Shown here one piece after another: positions 25,061 to 37,523 of a DNA stretch of 64,000 nt (position 1 is its first letter; the number at the start of each line of letters is the position of its first letter). The notes under the pieces were generated by a model, which saw nothing but the letters and a program-made list of their open reading frames with translations, did no database searches and was not told the origin of the DNA. Position numbers and translations under genes: made by a program. The DNA comes from Cordia subcordata (Eukaryota > Streptophyta > Magnoliopsida > Boraginales > Cordiaceae): the NCBI GenBank assembly GCA_028554755.1, contig JAPTOF010000007.1, forward strand, positions 12,137,001 to 12,201,000. Reading direction: 5' to 3'.

Positions 25061-26700
25061 ATGGAGGGAATCTCTATTAAGCAAGCACCCTTTTTTGATG
25101 GAACAAACTATGCTTGTTTGAAAATGAGAATGAAAGTGTTTATACAATCACATGATTATAAAGCATGGAAGATTATAGAAAATGGACATACCTTACCTAC
25201 AAAATTAGAAGGGGATAGGAGAGTGCCTAAACCCGAAAATGAATGAAATGATGAGGATATCAAACTATTTGAGCTAAATCAAAAAGCTCTACATTATTTA
25301 TTCAATGCCATGAATGCAACTGAATTTGCACAAGTAATGGGGTGTACTTCGGCTAAGGAACTTTTGGACCAATTAGAAGTAAGTTATGAAGGAACTAGCC
25401 AAGTAAAAGAATCTAGAATTGCTATGCTTATACACAGATATGAATTATTTATAATGCTTCCTAACAAATGTGTTGAGCAAATGTTCTCTAGATTTGTTGA
25501 GATTACTAATGGATTGAAGGCACTTGGAAAAGACTACCCAAATGTGGAGAAAGTGAGAAAGGTGCTAAGGAGTATGCCATCGTCATGGCAACCAAAAGTG
25601 ACGGCAATTAAGGAAGCCAAAGACCTAAACACGTTGGAGCTCAACAAGCTTCTTGGGTCACTTATAACTCATAAGCTTGAAATAGAGGACCATGAAGAAG
25701 AAGATAGAAAAATGAAGAAGTCCATTGCACTTGTTGCATCAAAATGTACATCAAGCAAAGATGAAGAAGATGATGAGGACCCGAAAGATGAGGAGATGGC
25801 ACTCCTTGCTCAGAATTCAAAAAAATTATGAAGTTTAGAAGGATGAAGAAAGGAGCTTGCTCAAGCAACAATAGCAATTGGGAGAAAAAAATGAAGAAAA
25901 GCCAAGGAGTTCAAGAAAAATGCTAAACTCAAATGCTTTAATTGCAATAAATCAAGACATATCAAGGCAAATTACTCAAAGCTAGCAAAGGAAAAGAAAG
26001 GCAAAACACTCAAGGCCACTTGGGACACCTCTGAAAGTGAAGACGATATGGAAGAGCAACATGAGATAGAGAACTTTTGCCTCATGGCCGTTGAGGATGA
26101 GGGACAATCTTCACCTTCTCTATCTATTTACAATTCATTGAGTGAAGAAGAGGAAAAAGAGTATAGCTTTGATGAACTAAAGGATGCTTTTGCTAAATTA
26201 CATGATGATCTATCTTTAGCTTTAGCGAAAAATAAGCAAATGCATAGAAAATTAAAACTTGCTTTTGAGGAAAAAGAAATTTTGGAAAAGAAAAATGCTT
26301 CTCTCATTGAAAAAATAGGAATCTTGGAAAAAGAAAATGACTCATATGTTGAAGATTTTGTGAAGTTTGAAAAAGAAGCTAATAGATTTAAATGGCAGCA
26401 TTCAAAAATTTACAAATGGCAAGGAGAACTTTGAAAAATTCCTTGGATGTCAAAAATTGGCTTTTGACAAAAGTGGAATTGGTTATAAACCAAACATTAA
26501 GCAAAAATATTTCAAAATGTATTCTGTCAAAGCTTCTACCTCTACCTCCTCCACTTTACCAAAGTCAAACATTATTTGCACGTATTGTGAAAAGAAAGGA
26601 CATGTATCGACTCATTGTTATTATAAGAAACTTTATGATAGAGGATCACATCTCCCGCATTGGCAAAGACCCAAATGGGTTGTCAAGGCCAAAAATTGAA
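25061..26700 (+). pseudogene. Copia gag of element C
   Basis: ATG 25061 opens a frame that runs to about 25831 with one in-frame TGA (25244-25246), probably from a Trp codon. It holds the copia gag core, FFDGTNYACLKMRMKVFIQ and then SSWQPKVTAI. After a frameshift, CFNCNKSRHIKANY near 25936 is the first zinc knuckle with its last cysteine changed to Tyr. A Glu/Lys-rich, probably coiled-coil stretch follows (26048-26434). A second knuckle, CTYCEKKGHVSTHC near 26578, keeps all four ligands. The product would form the particle and bind RNA. A long coiled coil and second knuckle are typical of SIRE-type gags. Confidence 0.9.
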
Positions 26701-26794
26701 ACCAACATCAAGGACCCAAGGTGTTGGGGACCCCAAAATAAAGAATTATATTTGAATTTCATGTGTGTAGATATACAATGAAAGCAAAACTAGC

Positions 26795-27902
26795 AAGATG
26801 AAATAGATCTTGGATAGTGGTTGTTTCAAACACATGACAGGGAACTCATAACTCTTCTATAAATTGAAGAAAAGAAAAGGCGGAGATGTTACCTTTGGTG
26901 ACAATAGCAAAGGAAAAATAATTGAAAAAAGAAGCATTGGAAATGAAAATTCCTATACACAATGTCTTACTTGTAGAAGGTCTTAAATTCAATTTACTTA
27001 GTATAAGTCAATTATATGACAAAGGACAAAAAGTAGTATTTCAATCCTCTAGTTGCGTTGTACATGTTAAACGTTTATCCATTGTGCATGATAATGCTTG
27101 GTTATGGCATAGAAGATTAGGACATGCTAGCATGAGTTTACTAAATGATTTATCAAAACATGATTTAGTTAAAGACTTACCAAAACTAAAATTTGAAAAA
27201 GATAAAATTTGTGATGCCTGTGAATTAGGGAAACAACACAAGACATCTTTCAAACCCTTCAACAAAGTCTCAACTAATAGAGCATTGCAATTATTACATA
27301 TGGACTTGTTTGGACCAATTGATGTGGCTAGCCTAAGTGGATCTAGATATACTTTTGTGGTTGTAGATGTCTACATTAGATTTACATGGGTCATGTTTCT
27401 TACGCATAAAAATAATGCCTTCAATGAATTTGCAAGGTTGGGTAAGAAAGTGCAAAATGAGAAAGGCTATTTTATAACTTGCATTCATAGTGATAATGGC
27501 ACAGAATATGTGAACACTCCTTGTATGTATTTTTGTGATGAACATGGCATAGAACACAACTTTTCGGCCCCTCGGACTCCTCAACAAAATGGGGTAGTAG
27601 AGAGGAAGAATCGTACATTTCAAGAAATGGCAAGAACCATGCTAAAAGAACACAACTTGCCAACATATTTTTGGAGTGAAGCCGTAAACACCGCATGTTA
27701 TGTGCAAAATAGAGTTTTAATTAGACATATTTTGAATAAAACTCCATATGAACTATGGCATGGGAAAACACCTAAAATTTCATACTTCAAAGTGTTTGGT
27801 TATAAATGTTTTATCCTAAATACTAAAGATCACTTAAGGGAATTTGATGGTAAATTAGATGAAGGTATATTTTTGGGTTATTCCACAGAGCAAAGCTTAT
27901 AG
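26795..27902 (+). pseudogene. Copia protease and integrase of element C
   Basis: The protease active site, ILDSGCFKHMTG, is at about 26807-26842; the domain around it is frameshifted. From 26922 a 326-residue open frame carries the GAG-pre-integrase zinc region (WLWHRRLGHAS, then ICDACELGKQH, an H-H-C-C pattern). The integrase core has HMDLFGPI, then HSDNGTEY, then QNGVVERKNRT, which hold the three catalytic acidic positions D, D and E. The C-terminal part ends with FLGYSTEQ, where a frameshift passes the text to the next frame at about 27890. The integrase frame itself is intact. Confidence 0.9.
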
Positions 27903-29788
27903 AATTTATAATAAAAGAACTCTTGTTGCAGAAGAACCAATGCATGTGACATTTGATGAAACTAACCCATTTGAGCCGAGAAAGGAATTTGATGATATAG
28001 GTTACCTTTTGGAAAAGACTACACTTGAAGATTCATCCCCAAAAGATAAAGAGATTCCAACAAAGCAAGAAGAAGAACGTCAAGAAAAAGAGTGTCAAGC
28101 CAATATGGAAAGTGGAAAATGCTTAAACAAAGGAAACATTGAGACAAAAGAGAATCATGAAGATCTACTGAAAAGTTGGAAGTTTGTACTAAATCATCTG
28201 CAAGATCAAATTCTTGGTGATCCATCTGAAGAAGTAAGAACTAGACGTAAAATTAATGCTTTTTGTGAACATCATGCATTTATTTCTCATATTGAACCTA
28301 AAAATGTTAAAGAAGCTTTACTTGATGAAAATTGGATAATGGCCATGCTAGAAGAACTATATCAATTTGATATAAATAAAGTTTGGAAGTTAGTTGAAAG
28401 ACCTAGAGATAGACTAGTAATTGGAACCAAATGGTGTTTACAAAAAAACTAGATGAAGCCGGTATAGTAACTAAGAACAAAGCTAGACTTGTAGCTCAAG
28501 GGTATAATCAAGAAGAAGGGATTGATAATGATGAGACTTTTCCCCACATGTTACTTGCATTTGCATGTTACATGGATTTTAAAATCTATCAAATGGATGT
28601 TAAGAGTGCTTTTCTAAATGGTTTTATGGAAGAAAAGGTGTGTGTTGAACAACCTCCCAGTTTTGAAAATTCTTGCTTTCCAAATCATGTTTTTAAATTA
28701 GAAAAGCATTATATGGTTTAAAGCAAGTTCCTAGAGCTTGGTACAAAAGACTTAGTGGATTTCTTATGGAAAATAACTTTGAAAGAGGAAAACTTGACTC
28801 CACCTTGTTTATTAAAAGAGAAGGAAATGAAATTCTACTTATACAAATTTATGTTGATGATAAAATCTTTGGTGCTGCTAATGTATCATTGTGTAAGAGT
28901 TTTTCTAAGTGAATGCACAAGGGGTTCGAGATAAGCATGATAAGAGAATTAACCTTCTTCCTTGGACTTCAAATTAAGCAAACAAAGGAAGGCATCTTCA
29001 TCAACCAAGCCAAATACATCAAGGAAATCATCAGAAAATCTGGGCTTGCAGATGCAAAGGAGATTGGGACTCCTATGAGCCCCTCAACAAAATTAGATAA
29101 AGATGAAAAAGGTAAATCACTAGATGAGAAGAAATATTGAGGTATGATTGGTAGCTTACTCTATTTAATTGCCTCTACACCAGATATCATGTTTGCATTA
29201 TGCTTATGTGCTAGATTTCAATCCAATCCTAAGGAAACACATTTAGTTGTTGTAAAAAGAATAATTAGATATCTTAAAGGAACTACTTATCTAGGGCTTT
29301 GGTATGTAAAAGGAACCTCATTTCATTTATGTGGATTTTTTTATGCTGATTATGTTGGATGTAAGGTAGATCGCACTAGTGGGACATGTCAATTCCTAGG
29401 ACATTCTTTAGTATCTTGGTCATGTAGGAAACATAATAGTGTTGTGATCTCTACCACCGAAGCTGAATATATTGCAGCCGGTAGTTGTGTAGCTCAAATT
29501 TTGTGAATGAAACAAACTTTACTTTATTATGGCTTGCAATATGATCATGTTCCTATATATTTTGATAATACTAGTGCAATTAATCTCACTAAGAACCCAA
29601 TTCAACATTCAAGAGCTAAGTATATTGAAATTTAGGCACCATTCATTAAAGATCATGTGCAAAAAGGTGATAACATACTTGAATTTTTCAATACTTTGCA
29701 TCAAGTTGCTCATATTTTTACTAAAACATTGCATGAGGATCAATTTTGTAAGATTAGAAGGGAAATTGAAATGATAAAAACTGGTTAA
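27859..29788 (+). pseudogene. Copia reverse transcriptase and RNase H of element C
   Basis: After a linker (27859-28452) comes the RT: KVWKLVERPRDRLVIGTKW, then AGIVTKNKARLVAQGYNQEE, KIYQMDVKSAFLNG, and the catalytic YVDD at 28850-28861. KGFEISMIRELTFFLGLQIK and MIGSLLYLIASTPDI (29144) mark the connection. RNase H is recognisable in YADYVG, STTEAEYIAAG (29452) and the final EDQFCKIRREIEM. Frameshifts at about 28440 and 28700 and stops at 28911, 29137 and 29503 inactivate it. The last stop is at 29786-29788. Confidence 0.9.
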
Positions 29789-30298
29789 ATTGTTTGTTTA
29801 TGTGTTTGTATGGCCTGGGCATGAGAAAATATACATATAGGCATATTCTGACCCAGCCGGTCGATCGACTAGCTATAGGGCACCCAGCTTATTGAAATTA
29901 TTTTTTGGTGCTCTCTAATCCAGCTGTCTAACCTAGGTGGTCGACCTCTGTGATCTACTGGTCGACCGGCTGAATGCGGACAAGGCTTAAATTGGGGGTT
30001 TTTAACCCTAAAATCTCACAAACTCTCTCGATTTCTGAAACCCTAACCAAAATTTTCTCTCAAAGCCATCTTTAATTCTTCAACATTCAACCAAATGCTT
30101 CCAAAATTCTTTTCATATTCTTATTACCCACATCAAAAAACAAGTTACCAATTTAATCTTCAAAATCCACTCAAAATTATAGTGAATCCAAGAGGTAGAG
30201 ATCATGGATGTGGCAGAAGAGGAAAGAGAGCAAGAATGCAATCTCCACCACCACCCATGTCAAAGATTCAAGGAAAGCATACAATATTATACGGTAAA
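29789..30298 (+). other. Post-pol region of element C, left part
   Basis: This is sequence after the RNase H stop. It contains GTCGAC-like palindromes at 29855-29975 (ggtcgaccggct), a purine-poor leader, and an open stretch from about 30095 with a basic RGKRARMQSPPPP segment. In SIRE-type elements a further ORF usually lies here. This may be its beginning, but the copy is cut at 30298 by element D. Confidence 0.5.
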
Positions 30299-32143
30299 CG
30301 ATAGTCGTCTTTCGAGTGCAAGCTCTAAAGACCCACAAGCACGGATCGGTATAATAGAGTATGTGCAAGAACGGGTGTCAAACTACAAGGAGGCTATGTT
30401 GTGGGATAGATTCTATGTGTGTGTGTCCCAGAGAATGCTTAAAAAGAAACCTAAACTAACTATTTTTGGTGTTTTTGGATGATCGGGAGCTCTAGCTAAA
30501 GAGAATAAAACTAAACTATGGGAATGGAAAGGATAAAGACAAACTGTCTAGAGGGAACTAACAAATGAAAGGGATTAGGGTGATGTCTACTTGCTATTGA
30601 GTGATCCTAGACTCTAATACTATGGGATTACATGGAATGGCTTAATTACCAAATGCTTTTCAACTAGGTTGCTTAATTAGTGTCCTAATTTCCCCCCAGG
30701 ACTCGGTGCCAGTCCGTCCCTAGGCAGCGCCTCCTAGAGATATGTCATGGTCCTTATGACCTTGGGCCTTAAAAGTGACTAACTAACTTCCTTGGTGACC
30801 TAGAACAAACCTACCCTAAAACCTAAATAATTGGTTGGATTTAAAGCCAAGACCTAGTGTCGCTAAAGTAGACTAAATCTACCCGGAAAACTATTGGCTA
30901 GATTTAAAGCCACAGAAGAGACTCGATTTAGACTAGCTTTTAATTATGCTTCATTATTCTAGGGTCACAATAGTGGGATTTGAGCTATTAGTGCATTCAT
31001 ACATATTCTAGGCTAAGGTGCTCGCGAATAGAAAGACCTATTCGACTAGCAAATATCGTCATGCTCAGATTACACCATTAAAAGTACTTTTGAACCAACA
31101 TGTATGCAATATTGAGGTCATATTTACTACTAGGCATGCAAACATACACATGAACATGAATATAAGCATTACCCACTTTATAAAATCCACACAAAAATAC
31201 ATAGACATGATTATAGAATGGATTAAAGGTGTTTAGTAGCAAATGGACTTCAATTTATATATATCCAACTCTCATAAGCATATTATCAAATATCTACACA
31301 TGTATTGAACAATAACCATTGAAACAAGAAGAACATAGCATAAGTGTGTGTGTGTGTGTGTGTATATATGTTGAGCCATTAAATCCCATAATATAGAAGC
31401 ATAAAATCAACCCATTACACAAGTATCATCACCCTAAACAAATCTAGTCAAACATTATATAAAAGAGGATGAAAGAGAGAATAGAAGACTCCTTTTCCAT
31501 CCTAGCAATTCTTGTACAAAAATCTTTGAGCAGGCTTTAATCCAAGTGTTTGAATCCTCCGAATAAGTTTGCATCTAGGTGAAAACTGTGTGATTGTGTG
31601 TGTTAGAGGTGGTGTAGCTAGGGTTTTTTTTTGTGTGTGATGGGTCTCAAAGTATCTCCCCCTTTTAAAAGCTAAAAAGTCGAGTTTTTATAGTATCTAC
31701 TGTGCACAGCCGATCGACCTTCTCTTCTTAACTTGTCTGGCTTTCAAAGTGATGCTCTTTGGACTGGCCAGTCGACTGGCTTCTTAGGGGAACTAGACCG
31801 GCAACTTTGGCCTTCTCTTTCGAGTCAATTTTTCTAGGTCGACTGGCTCCTCCAGTTGGCCTTCAATGATCTCTTTCTTGCACTTGACCTCTATTGCACA
31901 ACTTGTACCTCGTCTATCTTCCATATTCATTCCCGTTCAAGCTCCGTTTTAGCCTTATAGCTCACCTAAGGCACAAAATTAACCATTTAGTATATCATTT
32001 GACTTAGAGACTCAACTATGTACATTTCCTTACGTTTAAGCCTAACTAAAGTATATGTGTTATACTAATGCATCTTTTAAAGCTCAAGATACCTCTTAAA
32101 CATGGGCAATTAACAACATAAATGCACACAAAAACATATCACA
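30299..32143 (-). mobile_element. 3' LTR of element D
   Basis: This LTR is about 1.85 kb. On the minus strand it begins TGTGATATG at 32143 and ends near 30299, with the final CA mutated (gactatcg). Palindromes of the GTCGAC type lie at 31705-31860, and a TATA-like tataaaaac on the minus strand at about 31684-31692. A (GT)n run is at 31344-31363. The recurrent motif ttggctagatttaaagcc appears at 30894-30911. Confidence 0.8.
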
Positions 32144-33560
32144 TGAAAACCCTCAAACCTTCTCCTCGCTTGTCCCTAAGCAAGCCCAATCTTAAGTTTA
32201 TTTCTAAAGTCGATGCAATGGATTGCCTAAAGGATTGATTCACTATCAAAATTAGTCTAAGAGGCATGAAAGGGGCATTCTTATTATGGGGAGATCCCCA
32301 AGCCTCTTTGGATCTTCCCTCTACTCATAAAGGGTCTTGTTCCTTATAGGAATCTCCAAAGCAGCCAACCACCACAAGCTTAGGATTCTAACTCATGCAC
32401 TCGGGATATTAATATTTCATGCCCCTCAACTAATATGGCATCCCTAATATGCACAAAGCCTTAAAGAGACGATGAAAGAATATACAAATTTATTGGCTTA
32501 TAAAAAGCCTTATTCACATATCTACATAAAGGATAACTTGTGCTAAGTTGACATTGTGTCACCTATGCACTTATTCACAAAACTTTTTGGTGCCTTTGGC
32601 TTTTTCTTTTTTTTAATCTTTTTGATATTTTTGCACTTTTTGCCTTTTTCAATTTTTTTTGGATTTTTCATGTTTTGCATTGTATTCACACAAAAAGAAA
32701 AGAAAAAGAAAGACTTTGGCACATAAAAAAAGACAAATCAAGGAAAGGGCACTCACATCAACAACCCTTTTTCAACACTCTTTCCTACCAAGCTATAGGG
32801 TGGCTACAAGGGTCATTCCTAAAGGTTCTCACTTCCTACAACTTTCAAGGGCATCTCCTCCAAGTCTTGGGTTCTCTCTCCACTCCATTCATTTCCCAAC
32901 AATGCTACTCATATTCACTGATCAATTGAGTCAACCACAATAGCCAACACAATGCTCAACCAAGAAATAAACAACTTAACATGCATCAAATTTTGAAAAA
33001 TTTTCACCATTTTTAACCAAATAATGCAATCTACCTTAAGAAAAACATGAAACCCTAAGAAAAACATGAAAAAAATAAAACCAAACTCTCACACCCCTAA
33101 ACCTAAACTTTGCTTGTTCTCAAGCAAATAGAGTGAAGCACATAAACAAGAAAATTGGCATTGCAAAGCAAGCAAGGGTGGTGGGAATAGGGTAAAAACG
33201 TGAGAACAAGTGGAGAAAGGATAGATACAACCTTGCGTTTTCTTCAAAGTTCTTCATGCCAATGATAAATCACCATACTACTAACCCTGTGACTCACAAT
33301 TGATAAATAATCACAAAGAAAACAAGGTTAGTAGCATTGCCTATGGATGCTTGCATTAGCATGTGCAATAATGAGCAATGGTGTACCCAATGGTACTAAG
33401 GATTGGGATTCAGCACTTTCGTGTGAGTGAAAGAAAAAGAAAGAAAAATAGAAGAAAGGAAAATGAAATAAGTGCAAAATTGCAAAACTGAACCTAGGTT
33501 GCCTCCTAGTAGCACTAACAACCACACCGTCAGCCACGCGAACACCAACTCTTCTTCAAC
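32144..33560 (-). other. 3' internal non-coding region of element D
   Basis: This region holds the terminal polypurine tract (minus strand gaggagaaggtttgaggg) near 32150-32168 and a second purine tract (minus strand, near 33093-33115) about 940 bp away. A T-rich (minus A-rich) tract lies at 32590-32700. The layout matches elements A, B and E. I see no gene. Confidence 0.75.
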
Positions 33561-33742
33561 CTCCATATATAGGATCTTGAAGCATTAAAACTTCCACACA
33601 AGCCATGCTTGGATCATATGCATGCTTCAGGCGCTGCTCGTTCACTGTGATCTCTTGGCCATCCTGCAAGTCCTTGATCTTGACCACTCCGGAAAGGTAA
33701 GCTATCAATACTTTATACGGACCATCCTACCTTGACTTGAGT

Positions 33743-34740
33743 TTACCTGGAAAGAGCTTCAAATGTGGTTAAAAACCAAACTTTATCGGAGGGAGAGAAT
33801 GATTTCTTAATAATGTGTTTATCATGAATTCTCTTCATCTTATCCGTACAAAGCTTGGCGTTTTCATACGCCTCAAACCTAAGCTCCTTCAACTCCGCTA
33901 GGTCAAGTTTCCTTTTCTCACCTGCTCTTGCCAAATCAAAATTTAAGGCCTTAATAGCCCAATAAGCCCTATGCTCTAGTTCTACCGGCAAGTGATAAGC
34001 TTTCCCATAAACCAATCTATACAGAGACATGCCAATGGAAGTCTTAAAGGCAGTACGATAGGCCCACAAAGCATCATTTAGCCTAATAGACCAATCTCTC
34101 CTATCGGGCCTAACCGTTTTCTCTAAAATGTGCTTGATCTCCCTATTGGACATCTCTACTTGTTCACTAGTTTGCGGGTGATAAGGAGTAGCTACCTTAT
34201 GGGTGACCGAATATTTTCTCAACAAGGCCTCCAAAGTTCTATGGTGAAAATACAATCCCCCATCACTAATCAAGACCCTAGGGACTCCAAATCTAGAGAA
34301 AACGTTCTCCTTAATGAATTTCACCACTACTCTATGGGCATTAGTGCGTGCAGGAATAGCCTCGACCCATTTAGACACGTAATCAATGGCCACTAAAATG
34401 TATTGGTACCCAAAGGAAGGTGGAAATGGTCCCACGAAATCTATACCCAAACACCAAATAACTCATATGGAAGAATAGAGGATAAAGACATCATGTTTCT
34501 CTTAGAGATAGACCCAGATTGTTTGACACTTAACACACTTTTTGCAATACTCTTAGGCATCCTTAAAGAGAGTGGGCTAGAATAATCTACATTTGAAGAC
34601 CTTCACATTGGTCTTCTTCCCACTAAAATGACCTCCACACCTCTCATCGTGACACAAACTCAACACGCTCTCAATCTCATCCTTAGGCACATACCAGCAA
34701 AATATTTGATCTGCATACACTTTAAAAGGATAAGGATCCT
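33743..34740 (-). pseudogene. Gypsy integrase of element D
   Basis: On the minus strand the HHCC zinc-binding text (LCHDERCGGHFSG, then CKKCVKC) precedes the catalytic core. An open frame of 235 residues (34450-33743) holds [20 protein letters not shown] (first Asp), [11 protein letters not shown] (second Asp) and [16 protein letters not shown] (catalytic Glu). It ends with [15 protein letters not shown] and a chromodomain-free tail. The upstream part has stops (for example near 34463), so D is inactive, but the catalytic residues read correctly. Its wording parallels element A. Confidence 0.9.
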
Positions 34741-34978
34741 CCCAAAAGAAATGCTTAACTTGTGCTAGGAACCTATCTCTTTCTCTCTTCTCCCAATGGG
34801 AGGGAAAATTCCCTATGGCACGATAGTTAACTATGTGAGCAAACCGAGGTGTCTGATTAGAGACAGCAAATAATTACTCATCAGGAAAGGAATCACGAAA
34901 AGGAGATAGATCTTTAGAAGACTAGCTAACAAGATGGGAAAGATGATCCACAACTAAGTTTTATCTACCCATCTTATC

Positions 34979-36554
34979 CTAAATCTCAATATCAAATTCT
35001 TGAAAAAGGAGCAACCACCTAATCAAGTGGGGCTTAGATTCTTTCTTAGCTAACAAATACCTCAATGTCGTATGATCGGTGTAGACAATCACTTTGGACC
35101 CTAAGATGTATGACCTAAACTTATCAAGGGATAAGACAACTGCTACAAGCTTTTTTTCTGTGGTAGTATAGTTCTTTTGAGTTTCATCAAGAGTCTTGCT
35201 AGAATAGTAGACTACACAAGGAAACTTATCTCCCTGTTGACCTAAAACAGATCCTATTGCATAATCGGATGCGTCACACATAACTTCAAATGGAAGACTA
35301 TAGTCAGGTGGCTTAATGATCGGGGACGTAGACAATAAGGATTTAAGCCTATTAAAAGCTCTAACACACTCATCATCAAACTCAAAAGAAATATCTTGTG
35401 CTAAGAGCCTAGACAAAGGGCGTGCTATATGGCTAAAATCCTTAATAAACGTATGGTAGAATCCTGCATGCCCTAGAAAAGATCTAACTTCCATAACACA
35501 CTTAAGGACAGGCAACTTTTCAATCAACTCTACCTTAGCTGGGTCAACTTGAATTCCACTAGATGAGACAACATGACCCAAATCTATCCCCTACTGCACC
35601 ATGAAGTGGGTTTTCTCCCAACTCAACGCTAGATTCTTCTCCACACATCTAAGACTAATGAGAGATTACTCAAGCACATATCAAAACTATCACCAAAGAC
35701 TGATAAGTCATCCGTGAAAATTTCTAAATGTCTCTCTATCATGTCACTTAAAGTGGCTATTACACATCTCTGAAATGTCGTTGGAGCATTACATAGACCG
35801 AAGGGCATTTTTCTATAGGCAAAAGTGCCATAGGGGCAAGTAAAGGTGGTCTTCTCCTTATCCTCAGGAAACAAGGGGATCTGATTATAACCCGAATAGC
35901 CATCTAGAAAACAATAGTAGCTATGCTTAGTTACTCTATCTAAGATCTAGTCTAAAAAGGGCAATAGGAAATGATCCTTCCTAGTTTTGAAGTTGAGCTT
36001 CCTAAAGTCAATACGAACTCTACAACCGGTGGGAGTACGTGTAGGGATAAGCTCTCCTCTATCATTCTCTACAACCGTGGTCCCAAATTTCTTAGGGACA
36101 ACTTGAATCGGGCTAACCCATTCACTATCGAAAATTGGATAAATAATGTCTGCATCTAAAAGCTTAATGATCTCTTTTTAACTAATTCGCTCATGTGCAA
36201 GTTTAGCCTCCTTTGCATCTCCCTAGAAGGAATGTCTCCATACTTAAGGCGAATACGATACATGCAAACCGAAGGGTCTATACCTCTCAAATCATCAATT
36301 TTCCACCCTATAGCTTTCTTATGTTTCCTAAGAACCTCTAAGAGACACTCTTCACGCTCACCAGAAAGATCAGAAGCTATGATAACCGGAAGGGTCTCAC
36401 TAGGGCCTAGGAATGCATACTTCAAATGATTGAGAAGGGGTTTGAGCTTTAAAGACGAGCTAGGCTGAACCAAGGAGGGACTTAACCTCAACAACATCGA
36501 TGGGAACAATACTAGAATCAAGACTAGAAGGATTAACCTCAAGTGACTTATCAA
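34979..36554 (-). pseudogene. Gypsy reverse transcriptase and RNase H of element D
   Basis: Reading on the minus strand from 36554: HLKYAFLGPSETLPVII, then HKKAIGWKIDDLRGIDPSVC, the usual N-terminus of Athila-type pol. RT follows with FTCPYGTFAYRKMPFGLCNA near 35850-35790 and the YXDD-type box FTDDLSVFGDSFD near 35720. RNase H is in the frame 35581-34979, with ALSRLLAQ-like text, [11 protein letters not shown] and [18 protein letters not shown]. Stops separate the three frames. The Met usually found in the FMDD box of this group is Thr here. Confidence 0.9.
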
Positions 36555-36749
36555 TCAAGGAACTCTTAACTAAGGAAGCAGAAGCTACACATTTCCGCTC
36601 TAAGGTCTCTAAATCAAAGCTAGACATCAATTCTTCAAATTTTCCCAAATCTTCTCTATTGGTCATGGTTCTCTCTACAAAAGTCCTCGACACAAGAATC
36701 AATCACATCAAGCCTTATTCATCACCTCAACAACCTTCATAGTGGACCT

Positions 36750-37523
36750 CAAATTCCCAAATTTCATCTTTAATAACCCCAACCTATAATGAATAATGGC
36801 ATTTACGGTGGCAGGGAAAGGGCGACCTAGTAGAACAGGTGTAGAATGTCTAGAGTCATGTCCCAAATCCATATCTCACACTATGAAGTCAACAAGATAC
36901 ACGAACTCACCTACTTGGACCATAACATGCTTTATCACACCTCTAGGTCTATGCTCAAACCTATCAACTAGTTGAAGAGTAACATGTGTAGAGGACAACT
37001 CACCTAGACCTACCTATTGATAGATGGAGTAAGGAATGAGATTCACACTGGACCCTAAATCTAACAAGGCGTGATCAATTTAGGTCTCATGGATCTTACA
37101 AGGAATGGTGAAAGCTCCAGGGCCACTCATTTTGGCCAGAAGGCCCGAAGTGCAAATACTACTCACCTTCTCTATAAGCCTCACATTCTTAGGAATGTTC
37201 GATGACCTATGCTTCCTTGTACAAAGATCCTTGAAGACCTTAGAATAGGAAGGAATGAAAAGGATCACATCTATTAAAGAAAGATTGGCCTTAAGATCCT
37301 TAAAATGCTATAAAATCGTGAGAAACCTAGAATCCTCACTAGGTATAGGCATCTCTAAAGCGGATGGGAAGTGAACTCGAGGTGCAACACCTATAGACAC
37401 ATGAGAATCATCAATAGGCCCTATTGCCTCCCAATGAGGGTGGGAAGTACTACTCTCTCCATGATCCCTAATAGGCTCAACTCTTTCAACAAGACCCTTT
37501 CTAGAATCTCTCTCAACAGGGCT
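36750..37523 (-). pseudogene. Gypsy aspartic protease of element D
   Basis: Minus strand: CTRKHRSSNIPKNVRLIEKV, then KMSGPGAFTIPCKI at about 37135. After a stop near 37080 the active-site region LLDLGSSVNLIPYSIYQ follows (about 37070-37020), and RPRGV and LLGRPFPATVNA complete the domain. The D-L-G-S box is intact, unlike D-L-R-S in element B. The domain continues to a linker matching B's protease tail before the RT. Confidence 0.85.
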
